In this document: positions 38,259 through 46,712 of the stretch, in pieces | How positions within the stretch are numbered: position 1 is the first letter of the stretch | How the letters are laid out: the number at the start of each line of letters is the position of its first letter | DNA from: JAJVIP01 sp964405835 | GTDB taxonomy: Bacteria; Elusimicrobiota; Elusimicrobia; F11 | DNA: 54,048 nucleotides | Direction: 5' to 3' | Assembly (NCBI GenBank): GCA_964405835.1 | Contig: CAYOPN010000010.1 | Location: 1 to 54,048, forward strand | Translations under genes and position numbers: made by a program | Notes under the pieces: generated by a model | What the model was told of the DNA's origin: nothing | Seen by the model: only the letters and a program-made list of their open reading frames with translations | Database searches by the model: none

Positions 38259-39926
38259 CTACTTTTCGTCGTTCCAGCCGAGCGCGTCGCCGAGGGTGGG
38301 GCGGTCGGTTTTTCCGGTGTATTTCTTGAGAAGTTCCTTTTCCTGGCCCTTCTCGTATTTGCGGATGGAAAGCTCCATCTTGCGGTCCTTCTTGTTGATC
38401 TTCAGGACGCTGGCGGTGATGGTGTCGCCTTCCTTGTAGGTGTGGGTGGGCGCCACTTTTTCGCGGGAAAATTTCTTTTCTTCGAATATCGAGCGTTCGT
38501 TGGTGATTTCGGACGAGCGGACCAAACCTTCCAGTCCCCCTTCCAGTTTCACGATGAGCCCGAAGTCAGCCACTTTCACGATGGTGCCGGTGACTTCTTT
38601 TCCTTCCTTAATGGACTTGAGCGGGTCCGGCGTCAATTGTTTGAGGCCGAGGGCCATCTTTTCATCTTGCGGATTGATCTCAAGCACCAAAGCGGTGATC
38701 TTGTCTCCCACTTTAAGGACTTGCGATGGGTTCTGGATCCGTTCGGTCCAGGAAATGTCCTGGGTCTTAAGCAGCGCTTCCACGCCCGCCGGGATCTTCA
38801 CGAACGCGCCGAAGTTGGTGAGGTGCGTCACTTCGCCTTCAAGCTTGGAGCCGACCGGGTGGTCTTTGAGCGCTTTCTCCCACGGGCTTTGGCCCATGCG
38901 TTTGAGGCTCAATGAAATTTTTTCTTTTTCGCGGTCAATCGCGATCAGTTTTGCTTCGACTTCCTGCCCCACTTTGAGGAGGGCGCTGGGTTTCTTGATC
39001 TTCTCGGTCCAAGAGAATTCGGAGACGTGGATCATGCCTTCGACACCGGGCTCAATGCCCACAAACGCGCCGAAATCCGCCAGGCCAGTCACTTTGCCTT
39101 TAATCACGGAACCGACCGGGAAACGCGATTCCACGCCGTCCCATGGGTGCGGCAAAAGTTGTTTGCGCCCGAGCGAGATACGGTTTTGGGCGGTGTCGTG
39201 TTTAAGGATTTTGACGTCCAATTCATCGCCCACTTTCAAAACTTTGCCGGGGTTGTCGATGCGGTTCCAGGCCAAGTCGGAAACATGCAGCAAACCTTCG
39301 ATTCCTCCGATGTCGACAAACGCGCCGAACGTGGTGAGGCCGGTAACGCGGCCTTTGACCGTTTGCCCGACCGTCAGTGTTTGAAGCGTGGCAGCACGTT
39401 TAACGGCCTTTTCACCTTCCATCACCCGGCGGCGCGAAACCAAAACATTGCCCTTGGCTTTGTCCATTTCGAGGATCATTACTTGGATGGTTTTCCCCAC
39501 CCAGCTGTCCGGGTTGCCAACTTGCTTTTCATCCAATTGCGAGGCCGGCATGAACGCTTCCATTCCGATATCAACGATGAAACCACCTTTGATTTTCTGG
39601 GCGATTTTTCCTTCGACGGGCTGGTTGGCGCGGTGGGATTCGGCCAGTTTGTCCCAGTTTTTCCGTTCACGGGCCTGGCGGTAGGAGACGAGCGGGCGGC
39701 CTTCGGGGCCGCTCTCGCGAATGAGCAGAAGCGAAATTTGGGTGCCGACCGCGGGAACGCCGGCGCTGAATTCTTTCAGAGGAAGGAGAGCTTCTTGTTT
39801 CAGCCCCACGTTGATAAGAACGTGGGTGTCGGTTTGGCCAACCACGGTGCCGTCCACAAGCGTGCCCGGTTGAAAACTGGCCGCGCTTTGGGCGAGAAGT
39901 TGGTCCATGCTGAATTCTTCGGTCAT
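38259..39926 (-). CDS. rpsA: 30S ribosomal protein S1
   Basis: A 555-residue RNA-binding protein with six S1 domains, at about 18-83, 103-168, 186-256, 271-343, 358-430 and 443-530; the repeated core GxVTxLTxFGAFVxI and LHVSDLAW/IHVSEFSW is easily seen. It helps the ribosome load structured mRNAs. I chose ATG 39926 (MTEEFSMDQL), with GGAG 9 bases upstream; an earlier in-frame ATG gives MESTVMTEE. It closes the leftward aromatic amino acid-plsC run, 124 bp after plsC. Having both S1 and many weak or absent ribosome binding sites fits the leaderless genes noted here. Confidence 0.95.
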   Translation of the reverse strand: MTEEFSMDQLLAQSAASFQPGTLVDGTVVGQTDTHVLINVGLKQEALLPLKEFSAGVPAVGTQISLLLIRESGPEGRPLVSYRQARERKNWDKLAESHRANQPVEGKIAQKIKGGFIVDIGMEAFMPASQLDEKQVGNPDSWVGKTIQVMILEMDKAKGNVLVSRRRVMEGEKAVKRAATLQTLTVGQTVKGRVTGLTTFGAFVDIGGIEGLLHVSDLAWNRIDNPGKVLKVGDELDVKILKHDTAQNRISLGRKQLLPHPWDGVESRFPVGSVIKGKVTGLADFGAFVGIEPGVEGMIHVSEFSWTEKIKKPSALLKVGQEVEAKLIAIDREKEKISLSLKRMGQSPWEKALKDHPVGSKLEGEVTHLTNFGAFVKIPAGVEALLKTQDISWTERIQNPSQVLKVGDKITALVLEINPQDEKMALGLKQLTPDPLKSIKEGKEVTGTIVKVADFGLIVKLEGGLEGLVRSSEITNERSIFEEKKFSREKVAPTHTYKEGDTITASVLKINKKDRKMELSIRKYEKGQEKELLKKYTGKTDRPTLGDALGWNDEK

Positions 39927-40050
39927 AACTGTGCTCTCCATATGATGATTTGTCCTTGATGATTCACGAACCAAGCCACGTCAGGTTTTTTCCACGACTG
40001 GTAGGAACGGCAATCGGAATGTTTTTTGCGTCTGAGGTGCGGGGAGCCTA

Positions 40051-40668
40051 TCATATTTTCGCCGTAGCAAGCTCCAACTTAAGACGGCCAATTTCCGCCA
40101 TCACGCCATCGGCCATGGCCTGATAGTCCGCGAAGTCCTTGAAGTAAAGCGGGCGGCCGTAGGACACCGTAATGGGCCGGAAATCCTTCATATAAGCCGA
40201 ATTGGCGATGTAAACCGGCACAACGGGACACCCCGCCATGGCGGAGAGCATGCCAACCCCGGCCTTGGCGGGTTGCAAATCGTCGGTTTTCCCTCGCCGG
40301 CCTTCTGGGAAGAGGATCAGCCCATTGCCGCTTTCCAATATCTCGCGGGCCGCTTTGAACGCGCGGACGTCGCTGGAAGCGCGCTTCAGTGGATGTGCGT
40401 TTAAGTTCGAGATCAGCCAACCAAACGGTTTAAACGAGAAAAGTTCTTCTTTGGCCAAAAAATGGACCGGACGCTTCAGCAGGCAGCCGACCAGCGGCGG
40501 ATCGGCCAATGAGCGGTGGTTGGAGGCGATGATGACGGCGCCTTCGTTCGGCACGTTGTCGGCGCCGCGCACGCGCAGGCGCCAGCCGAGCTTAAAAACC
40601 AGGTAACAGAGGTTTTTTGAAATGAAATAAAGAAACGGTTGGTAGAAAGGGCTTTTTATTTTCCGCAC
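40051..40668 (-). CDS. plsC: 1-acyl-sn-glycerol-3-phosphate acyltransferase
   Basis: A 205-residue inner-membrane-associated acyltransferase making phosphatidic acid. The HX4D motif is NHRSLAD at residues 50-56 and the second motif is FPEGRRGK. The length is at the short end of the family. Start is GTG 40668, overlapping the aroA stop by 13 nt. In many genomes a cytidylate kinase gene lies between aroA and plsC/rpsA; here it is missing from the run. Confidence 0.94.
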   Translation of the reverse strand: MRKIKSPFYQPFLYFISKNLCYLVFKLGWRLRVRGADNVPNEGAVIIASNHRSLADPPLVGCLLKRPVHFLAKEELFSFKPFGWLISNLNAHPLKRASSDVRAFKAAREILESGNGLILFPEGRRGKTDDLQPAKAGVGMLSAMAGCPVVPVYIANSAYMKDFRPITVSYGRPLYFKDFADYQAMADGVMAEIGRLKLELATAKI

Positions 40669-41945
40669 AACGAGTCAAGCAGGTCCCAGTAATTCGGGAA
40701 AGAGATGGACACGCAATCCGCGCCGTCGATGGTGGTGGCGCCCGAGGCATGAAGAGCGGCGATTGCGAAGGCCATCGCAATCCGGTGGTCTTCGTAGGAG
40801 TTCACAAACGCGCCGTGCAATGGTGTCGGTCCATGGACGATGAATCCGTCGTTTTTCTCTTCCACGCGTCCCCCCATGGCCGACAGGTTCCGGGCGATGG
40901 CGTAAATGCGATCGGTTTCTTTGTAGCGCAATTCTTCGATGCCGGTGAAAATGGAGGCGCCATTCGCGCGCGCGGCGGCCACCGCGAGCACCGGGATCTC
41001 ATCGATCAAGCGCGGCGCTATTTCCGCGTCCACGTGGATCGGCTTGAGCGTCGAGTGGGCGGCCACGATGTCAGCGATTGCTTCCCCGCCCACGGTGCGT
41101 TCGTTTTCCAATTTGATGTCGGCGCCGGCCGCTTTAAGCACATCGATGATGCCGGTGCGGGTTGGGTTTACGTTGACCGCGGTCAGGCGCACTTTTGCGC
41201 CGGGAACCGTGATTGCGCCGACGAGAAAAAACGCGGCGCTGGAAATGTCGTTGGGGACCACCCATTGCTGTGGTTTAAGCGGGGCGGGGCCTGTGATCTT
41301 TACCGTCGTTCCGGAGCGTTCAATAGGCACCCCGCAAGCCGCCAGCATGCGTTCGGTGTGGTCGCGCGAAAGCGTCGGTTCTTCGTAAATAGTTTCCCCT
41401 TCGGTGTGCAGCGCCGCCAAAAGCACGGCGGACTTGACCTGGGCGCTCGCCACCGGGTTTTTCCAGTGAATGGGCCGCAATGTTTTGGTGCCGTGGATCG
41501 TCATCGGCGAAAACTTTTCGTTGCGCAGCGTGAAGCGCGCGCCCATTTTTTTAAGCGGGTCCGCGACGCGGTTCATGGGACGTTTCGTGAGCGACGCGTC
41601 GCCCATAAGCTGCGATTGGAAATTTTGCGCGGCCAGAATGCCCGACAAAAGCCGCATTGTTGTTCCGGAATTGCCGCAGTTAAATGGCGCTGTCGGCGCT
41701 TTAAACCCCCAGAGTCCATTGCCATGAACGGTCCACAGTCCCGGCGCTTTCTCAATCTTGATGCCGAGTTCTTCCACGCAGCGCGCCGTGGACAAACAAT
41801 CGGCGGCCATGAGCGGGTTTTCAATTGTCGAATCGCCGTCGGCGAGGCTCGAGAACAGGATGGCGCGGTGCGTGAGCGATTTGTCGGGCGGCACGCTGAC
41901 GGTGCCGGAAAATTTCGAAACAGGCGAGATGACCTTCTTTACCAT
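40656..41945 (-). CDS. aroA: 3-phosphoshikimate 1-carboxyvinyltransferase (EPSP synthase)
   Basis: A 429-residue enzyme of the shikimate pathway: shikimate 3-phosphate plus PEP gives EPSP. Characteristic parts are PPDKSLTHRAIL near the N-terminus, NCGNSGTTMRLLSG at the PEP site, and YEDHRIAMAFAIAAL near the C-terminus. ATG 41945 overlaps the tyrA stop by 7 nt and fixes the start; a longer open frame upstream lies over tyrA and is not part of the protein. The GTG of plsC lies in its last codons. Confidence 0.96.
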   Translation of the reverse strand: MVKKVISPVSKFSGTVSVPPDKSLTHRAILFSSLADGDSTIENPLMAADCLSTARCVEELGIKIEKAPGLWTVHGNGLWGFKAPTAPFNCGNSGTTMRLLSGILAAQNFQSQLMGDASLTKRPMNRVADPLKKMGARFTLRNEKFSPMTIHGTKTLRPIHWKNPVASAQVKSAVLLAALHTEGETIYEEPTLSRDHTERMLAACGVPIERSGTTVKITGPAPLKPQQWVVPNDISSAAFFLVGAITVPGAKVRLTAVNVNPTRTGIIDVLKAAGADIKLENERTVGGEAIADIVAAHSTLKPIHVDAEIAPRLIDEIPVLAVAAARANGASIFTGIEELRYKETDRIYAIARNLSAMGGRVEEKNDGFIVHGPTPLHGAFVNSYEDHRIAMAFAIAALHASGATTIDGADCVSISFPNYWDLLDSLCGK

Positions 41946-42787
41946 GATGTTTTCGCGCGCTTGATTTGTTCCAAATGCCCGCGGACTTTTTTCAGGGGCG
42001 CGTTTACGAAAAATTGCAGTTCTTTTTGAAACAGCGGCAGCGCTTTGCGGATTTCTTGGCGGTTGGTCTCGAGGATGCCGGTCCAAAGGCTCGCATCGGC
42101 GCCGGCGATCCGGGTCATGTCGCGGAAAGAACCGCCCACAAGCGTTTTTAAAATGGGTGCCGCTAAAGCGGCGTTCTTGACTTGCGCAAACAGCGCGAAC
42201 GCGAGCAAGTGCGGCAGGTGGCTCGTGAGGGCGAGCCAGCGGTCATGTTCGGCCGCCGTCATCAACAAACATCGCGCGCCGGCCGTCGTCCAGATTTCCC
42301 GCGCCACTTCGAGCGCGTGGAACGAAGCATGGTCTTTCGTCAAAACACAAACGGCGCCTTTAAACAAATCCGGACGGGCGTTTTCGACGCCGGTCTTTTC
42401 CGATCCGGCGATCGGATGTCCGCCGACAAAAGAAATATCCCGGCGTATTGAAAGAATTTTTTTGGCGGCGGAGACGACGGTGTTCTTGACGCTGCCGACA
42501 TCGGTGATTACGGCCCCGCGTTTAAACAACGCCGCATTCTTGCGCAGAAAAGGTGCCATGCCGTCGACGGGAATGCTCAATACCACCACGTCCGCCTGCG
42601 ACAGCGCTTTTTTTAGGTCCGTCTCGGCATTGTCGATCGCGCCGCGTTTTTTTCCAAGCGCGAGACGGGATTTGTTCAAGCCGAAGCCGGTGACGGTGTA
42701 CGCGCGCTTTCCGGATTTTCTGGCGCGGCGAAGCGCCATCCCGAGCGAGCCGCCGATCAGTCCGACCCCGACGATGCAGACGTTCAA
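41939..42787 (-). CDS. tyrA: Prephenate (or arogenate) dehydrogenase
   Basis: A 282-residue NAD(P)-dependent dehydrogenase for tyrosine synthesis. The N-terminal Rossmann motif is VGVGLIGGSLGMALRR and the catalytic region has GGHPIAGSEKTG and TSHLPHLLAFAL. Start is TTG 42787, overlapping the aroF stop in TTGA. There is no ACT domain, so tyrosine feedback through such a domain is not expected. Whether prephenate or arogenate is the substrate cannot be told. Confidence 0.94.
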   Translation of the reverse strand: MNVCIVGVGLIGGSLGMALRRARKSGKRAYTVTGFGLNKSRLALGKKRGAIDNAETDLKKALSQADVVVLSIPVDGMAPFLRKNAALFKRGAVITDVGSVKNTVVSAAKKILSIRRDISFVGGHPIAGSEKTGVENARPDLFKGAVCVLTKDHASFHALEVAREIWTTAGARCLLMTAAEHDRWLALTSHLPHLLAFALFAQVKNAALAAPILKTLVGGSFRDMTRIAGADASLWTGILETNRQEIRKALPLFQKELQFFVNAPLKKVRGHLEQIKRAKTSW

Positions 42788-43800
42788 ATGGTCCGACCCA
42801 CCGCGTGCGCGATTTCTTTCATCTCTTTCATGAGATGCGAGAAATGCGACGGCAAAAGCGCCTGATGGCCGTCCGAGAGCGCTTCGGCCGGGCGCGGGTG
42901 TGTCTCGAGCATGATGCCGTCGGCCCCGGCGGCCACGGCGGCGCGCGCCATCGGTCCGATGTAGTCGCGCACGCCCACGCCATGCGACGGATCAATGAAG
43001 ATTGGCAAATGGGTCAAATGCTTAATGACCGGAATCGCGCTTAAGTCGAGCGTGTTGCGTGTTGCGGTCTCGAACGTGCGGATGCCGCGCTCGCAGAGGA
43101 TCACGTCGTTATTGCCGCGCGCCATGATGTATTCGGCGCACATGAGCCATTCTTCTATCGTGTTGGCCATGCCGCGTTTCAGCACGACCGGTTTCTTGGC
43201 CATTCCCACCTCTTTCAGCAAATCAAAGTTCTGCGCGTTGCGCGCGCCGATCTGCAGTACGTCCGCATAGCGTGTCACCATTTCAACCTGGCGCGGGTCC
43301 ATCACTTCGGTGACGACCGGAAGCCCAGTGGCTTTGCGCGCTTCGGCCAACAGTTCCAGGCCCCGTTCTCCCAGTCCTTGAAACGCATAGGGCGATGAAC
43401 GCGGCTTGAAAGCGCCGCCGCGCAAGAGGGTGCCACCGGCTTTTTTTACTTCGCGCGCGTTCAGTAAAAGGTTTTCCCAGGTGTCGACCGAACACGGGCC
43501 ACCTACTACCACCACTTGTTTTCCGCCGATCTTCACGTTTTTGCCGATGCTGATGACCGTGTTTTCTTTTTTGAATTCACGCGAAACCAGCTTGTAGGGT
43601 TTGGAGATGGGCGTGACGATTTCGACCGCGTCCATGACCGCGAAAACGTCTTTGTGCGCGATCGCTTTCTCGCCGATGACGCCGATGACCACGCGTTCCG
43701 CGCCGCGCGAGATGGACGGCTGAAAGCCGAGCTCTTTGATTTTCGCGATTATTTTATCGACTTCCTTCTTAGGAACGCCGGTTTTTAACGTCAAGATCAT
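42784..43800 (-). CDS. aroF: DAHP synthase (3-deoxy-7-phosphoheptulonate synthase, type I beta)
   Basis: A 338-residue first enzyme of the shikimate pathway: erythrose 4-phosphate plus PEP. An N-terminal ferredoxin-like regulatory domain (about 1-70) precedes the TIM barrel with VVGGPCSVDTWENLL, LLRGGAFKPRSSPYAFQG and FIDPSHGVG. This is the KDO8P-synthase-like beta group. AGAGGGGAAG upstream of ATG 43800 is a strong ribosome binding site. It lies 16 bp after hisC. Confidence 0.95.
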   Translation of the reverse strand: MILTLKTGVPKKEVDKIIAKIKELGFQPSISRGAERVVIGVIGEKAIAHKDVFAVMDAVEIVTPISKPYKLVSREFKKENTVISIGKNVKIGGKQVVVVGGPCSVDTWENLLLNAREVKKAGGTLLRGGAFKPRSSPYAFQGLGERGLELLAEARKATGLPVVTEVMDPRQVEMVTRYADVLQIGARNAQNFDLLKEVGMAKKPVVLKRGMANTIEEWLMCAEYIMARGNNDVILCERGIRTFETATRNTLDLSAIPVIKHLTHLPIFIDPSHGVGVRDYIGPMARAAVAAGADGIMLETHPRPAEALSDGHQALLPSHFSHLMKEMKEIAHAVGRTI

Positions 43801-43816
43801 GGTTCTTCTTCCCCTC

Positions 43817-44932
43817 TTATTTGTTTGTCACTTTTTTTAGTGCTTCCAAAAAACTTTTGTTTTCGCCGCGCGTGCCGGCCGTGACGCGCAAATACTCCGG
43901 CAAGCCGTACTCATCCACGGAACGTGCGATAAGGCCATGGTGCAGCAGTCCCTCAAACACCGCGCGGCCTTTCAACGGGCTCACTTTGAACAAAATAAAG
44001 TTCGCGGCCGACGGCACCACCTCAAAACCCAGATTGATCAGTTCGTCGTTGAGAAATTTTTTCTCCGACTGGTTGAGCTTCACGGACTTGCTGATGTGCG
44101 CCGCGTCCTCAAGCGCCGCGAGCGCGCCCGCCTGAGCAGGCTTGGCCACATTGAACGGCGGCCGGATCTTGTCCATCTCCACCACACAACCTTCCGGCGC
44201 CACACCGTAACCAACACGCAGGCCCGCGAGCCCGTAAATTTTTGAGAACGTGCGCAGCACGACCATGGGCCGTTTGCGGAAATAGTCCTCAATCATCGAC
44301 GGATAATCCGGTTCCACGGACGCGTATTCAAAATATGCCTCATCAAACACCGGTAAGACCGAGGCGGGCAACATGGACAAGAAACGTTCAACTTCGTTCA
44401 CCGTGTTGTAAGTGCCCGTCGGGTTGTTCGGGTTCGCGATAAAAAGCAGTTTTGTGCGTGGCGTGATCGCGTTCGCCATACCGACCAGGTCATGTTTCAT
44501 GTCTTTGAGCGGCACCGTCACGACGCCCGCCCCCATCAGGTTTGCCGCGATGCGGTACTGCAGGAACGCCGACGCCGAGACCACCACTTCATCCTCGGGC
44601 CGCAAAAAGGCTTTGGCGAGCAATTCGATGATCTCGTCCGATCCGTTGCCGATGATGACATGCCCGATGTCGAGCTTGTGTTTCTGCGCGACGGCCCCGC
44701 GCAGGTCGATGCTACGCGTCTCCGGATAACGCGCCAGCGCGTCGGCCGTTTTCTTGTAGGCCTTCACCGCTTTGGGCGACGGGCCCAGCGTGTTTTCGTT
44801 TGACGCGAGCTTGATCACATTTCGGAGGCCGTATTGCCGGCGAATTTGATCGACGGACAAGCCGGGCCTATACACCAGGAATTTTTCAAGTTCCGGGCGC
44901 GGCGATATGGGTAATGAGAGGTCTTTATTCAT
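43817..44932 (-). CDS. hisC: HisC-like aminotransferase, probably aromatic
   Basis: A 371-residue PLP aminotransferase of fold type I. NPNNPTGTYN and the PLP lysine K231 in RTFSKIYGLAGLRVGYG are seen. The family includes histidinol-phosphate aminotransferase, but HisC-like enzymes in aromatic operons often act on phenylpyruvate and hydroxyphenylpyruvate. No his genes are nearby and it lies between pheA and aroF, so the aromatic role is more likely, or both. Confidence 0.92.
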   Translation of the reverse strand: MNKDLSLPISPRPELEKFLVYRPGLSVDQIRRQYGLRNVIKLASNENTLGPSPKAVKAYKKTADALARYPETRSIDLRGAVAQKHKLDIGHVIIGNGSDEIIELLAKAFLRPEDEVVVSASAFLQYRIAANLMGAGVVTVPLKDMKHDLVGMANAITPRTKLLFIANPNNPTGTYNTVNEVERFLSMLPASVLPVFDEAYFEYASVEPDYPSMIEDYFRKRPMVVLRTFSKIYGLAGLRVGYGVAPEGCVVEMDKIRPPFNVAKPAQAGALAALEDAAHISKSVKLNQSEKKFLNDELINLGFEVVPSAANFILFKVSPLKGRAVFEGLLHHGLIARSVDEYGLPEYLRVTAGTRGENKSFLEALKKVTNK

Positions 44933-44953
44933 ATTTTAGGCAGACGGGTGAGG

Positions 44954-46030
44954 TCAGACGCCGTAAGGATACGAGCCGAGAATCTTCAGATGATTGCATT
45001 GCGGCTCGAGGCCCAGGAGCGCGTTCTGCACGCGTTTCTCCGAGCGGTGTCCGATGAAATCCACGAAGAAAATGTATTCCCACGCCTTCTTTTTGGTCGG
45101 GCGCGATTCGATCTTGGTCAGGTTCACGCCGGCTTGGCGGAACGGCTGGAGAATGTCGTAGAGCGCGCCGACGCAGTCTTTGACCGAGAGCAGCACGGAG
45201 GTTTTGTCTTTTCCGGTCGCTTCCGGCGCTTTGTTCCCGATCACGAGGAAACGCGTGGCGTTCTCGCGTGAGTCTTCAATGTTCAGCGCAACCGGTTTCA
45301 AATGGTACATCTGGGCGGCAAGCAGCGACGCGATGGCCGCGCAGGAGCCGTCCATCGTCGCTTTCACGGCGGCGTCGGCCGTGGAGGCGGCCGGATGAAT
45401 GGCCACGCCCGGCAAATGCGAATCGAGCCACTTGCGGCATTGTGCGAGGCCTTGCGGATGCGAGGTGACCGATTTGATGCCTTTCAGTTTTCCCGAAATC
45501 GACAACAGGTTCTGGGAAATAGCTTCTTCCCGCTCCGCCACAATCTGCAGATCGGATTCCATGAACATGTCGAGCGTGTGGTTCACGATGCCCTCGGTCG
45601 AGTTCTCGATTGGGACAACGCCGAAGTCCGCGCGTTTCCGCTCCACTTCGAAGAACACGTCGGAAATGGACGGCATCGCGATGAATTCGCAGTCGCGTCC
45701 AAAATGTTTGATGGCGACCTGGTGGGTGAACGTCGCCTCGGGTCCGAAATAGGCGACGGTCAAACGCTTCTGAAGGGAACGGCAGGAGGCGAAAATGGTC
45801 TGGAAAATATCGCCGATGGCTTCGGGCGAAAGCGGACCTTTGTTTTTGGCGGAAAGGCGGGTGAGAATATCGCTCTCGCGCGAAGAGGCCAGCACCGTGT
45901 CGCCGCTTTTGGCTTTCACTTTGCCGATCTCTTTCGCGATTTTTCCGCGCTCACTGAGAAGTTTGAGGAGCTGGTCGTCCAGCGCGTCAATCCGCGCACG
46001 AAAACGCTCCAAAGGACCCGTCTTTTCCAT
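44954..46030 (-). CDS. pheA: Chorismate mutase / prephenate dehydratase (P-protein)
   Basis: A 358-residue bifunctional enzyme for phenylalanine synthesis. Chorismate mutase (AroQ type, residues 1-90), prephenate dehydratase (about 91-270, with YFGPEATFTHQVA and PIENSTEGIVNHTLD) and a C-terminal ACT domain with ESRPTKKKAWEYIFF (about 280-358) for Phe feedback. It is the first gene of the aromatic run. A -10 TACAAT ends 10 bases before the ATG at 46030, so the mRNA is almost leaderless; no attenuator can fit. Confidence 0.95.
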   Translation of the reverse strand: MEKTGPLERFRARIDALDDQLLKLLSERGKIAKEIGKVKAKSGDTVLASSRESDILTRLSAKNKGPLSPEAIGDIFQTIFASCRSLQKRLTVAYFGPEATFTHQVAIKHFGRDCEFIAMPSISDVFFEVERKRADFGVVPIENSTEGIVNHTLDMFMESDLQIVAEREEAISQNLLSISGKLKGIKSVTSHPQGLAQCRKWLDSHLPGVAIHPAASTADAAVKATMDGSCAAIASLLAAQMYHLKPVALNIEDSRENATRFLVIGNKAPEATGKDKTSVLLSVKDCVGALYDILQPFRQAGVNLTKIESRPTKKKAWEYIFFVDFIGHRSEKRVQNALLGLEPQCNHLKILGSYPYGV

Positions 46031-46039
46031 AGGGGGCGG

Positions 46040-46045
46040 ATTGTA
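46040..46045 (-). promoter_or_regulatory. -10 box of the aromatic operon
   Basis: TACAAT on the minus strand followed by CCGCCCCCT and the ATG of pheA. The spacer of 9 bases puts the transcript start within 1-4 bases of the ATG. The same TACAATCCGC string is found at both porin promoters. Confidence 0.6.
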
Positions 46046-46047
46046 AC

Positions 46048-46326
46048 CTATTTTCCCCCGCTGATCTTTAAGAGCGCCTCATTCACAACGGTTTGGTATC
46101 CGATTCCCCTTTTCTTGGCTTGTTGTTTTGCCCAATAGAGGACTTTTGGATGCAACCGGATCGAAATAGCTTTGTAACGAAGCGCTTTTTTTGTCGGGGG
46201 GCGTCCCGGCCAGCGGGAGGGGCGTTTAATGCCCAATTTCCGTTCAATTGCCTTACGTCCTTCCTCAACTTCCTCATACGTTACCGGTCTCGAATTTGCG
46301 AAGTTGAATTCTCTTATTTTCTCCAT
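46048..46326 (-). CDS. brnA: BrnA-type antitoxin
   Basis: A 92-residue antitoxin of the BrnA family. The C-terminal ribbon-helix-helix part is AISIRLHPKVLYWAKQQAKK and GYQTVVNEALL. It binds its toxin and represses the shared promoter. ATG 46326 is well supported by GAAAGGAG. It begins 53 bp before the end of brnT, an unusually long overlap. It ends 18 bp before pheA, with the pheA promoter between. Confidence 0.87.
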   Translation of the reverse strand: MEKIREFNFANSRPVTYEEVEEGRKAIERKLGIKRPSRWPGRPPTKKALRYKAISIRLHPKVLYWAKQQAKKRGIGYQTVVNEALLKISGGK

Positions 46327-46591
46327 AAAAACTCCTTTCTTTATTGTTTGCTTTTCTAGCGCTGATGATTCTTCGCACAGGGCCAGGAAGTCGAATCGTG
46401 AAAATGACAACCAATAAACCGGCTTCCGTTTCCCCAATTATTATCTCTCGTTTTTCCTCGAGCGTGGAATGTTTGTGATCTTCTTCCACTCTAGCGAAAG
46501 GATCGTCGAATACGATGATTGCCTGTTCGAAAGAGAGTCCATGCTTGAGAAGGTTGATATGGGCTTTGTTTTCATCCCATTCAACCAACAT
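46274..46591 (-). CDS. brnT: BrnT-type ribonuclease toxin (DUF497)
   Basis: A 105-residue toxin with the DUF497 consensus: EWDENKAHINLLKHGLSFE, VFDDPFA, and FTIRLPGPVRRIISARKA followed by NNKERSFY. BrnT is an RNase of RelE-like fold. The extra 20 residues at the C-terminus, coded by the region overlapping brnA, are not typical of the family. ATG 46591 has no ribosome binding site; a -10 box lies 5-7 bases before it. Confidence 0.88.
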   Translation of the reverse strand: MLVEWDENKAHINLLKHGLSFEQAIIVFDDPFARVEEDHKHSTLEEKREIIIGETEAGLLVVIFTIRLPGPVRRIISARKANNKERSFYGENKRIQLRKFETGNV

Positions 46592-46596
46592 ATTTC

Positions 46597-46628
46597 AGTA
46601 TATACATTAATGTTTGCCCGCTATTCAA
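46597..46628 (-). promoter_or_regulatory. brnTA promoter and likely BrnA operator
   Basis: On the minus strand TTGAAT (46628-46623) is followed after 18 bp by TATATA or, 2 bp later, TATACT. The spacer contains the palindrome ACATTAATGT directly next to the -10, a fitting site for autorepression by BrnA. Confidence 0.5.
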
Positions 46629-46712
46629 TGTAATTCTCCATTGGTAACAGGAGGGGTTGTTGGAGGGATTCGTTGAGAGGAGCCCGATCCTAGAAAAAGG
46701 ATCCGCGCGCGG

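Noticed and set aside
39027..39959. Open frame of 310 codons opposite rpsA
   Set aside because: Its repetition only mirrors the S1 repeats of rpsA.
40749..42029. Open frame of 426 codons on the plus strand opposite aroA and tyrA
   Set aside because: It mirrors the codon pattern of the real genes, has low-complexity Arg/Gly/His-rich protein, no recognisable domain and no ribosome binding site.
46686..46703. GATCCT/AGGATC hairpin after the giant gene as an intrinsic terminator
   Set aside because: The stem is short and no T-run follows it in the direction of transcription.
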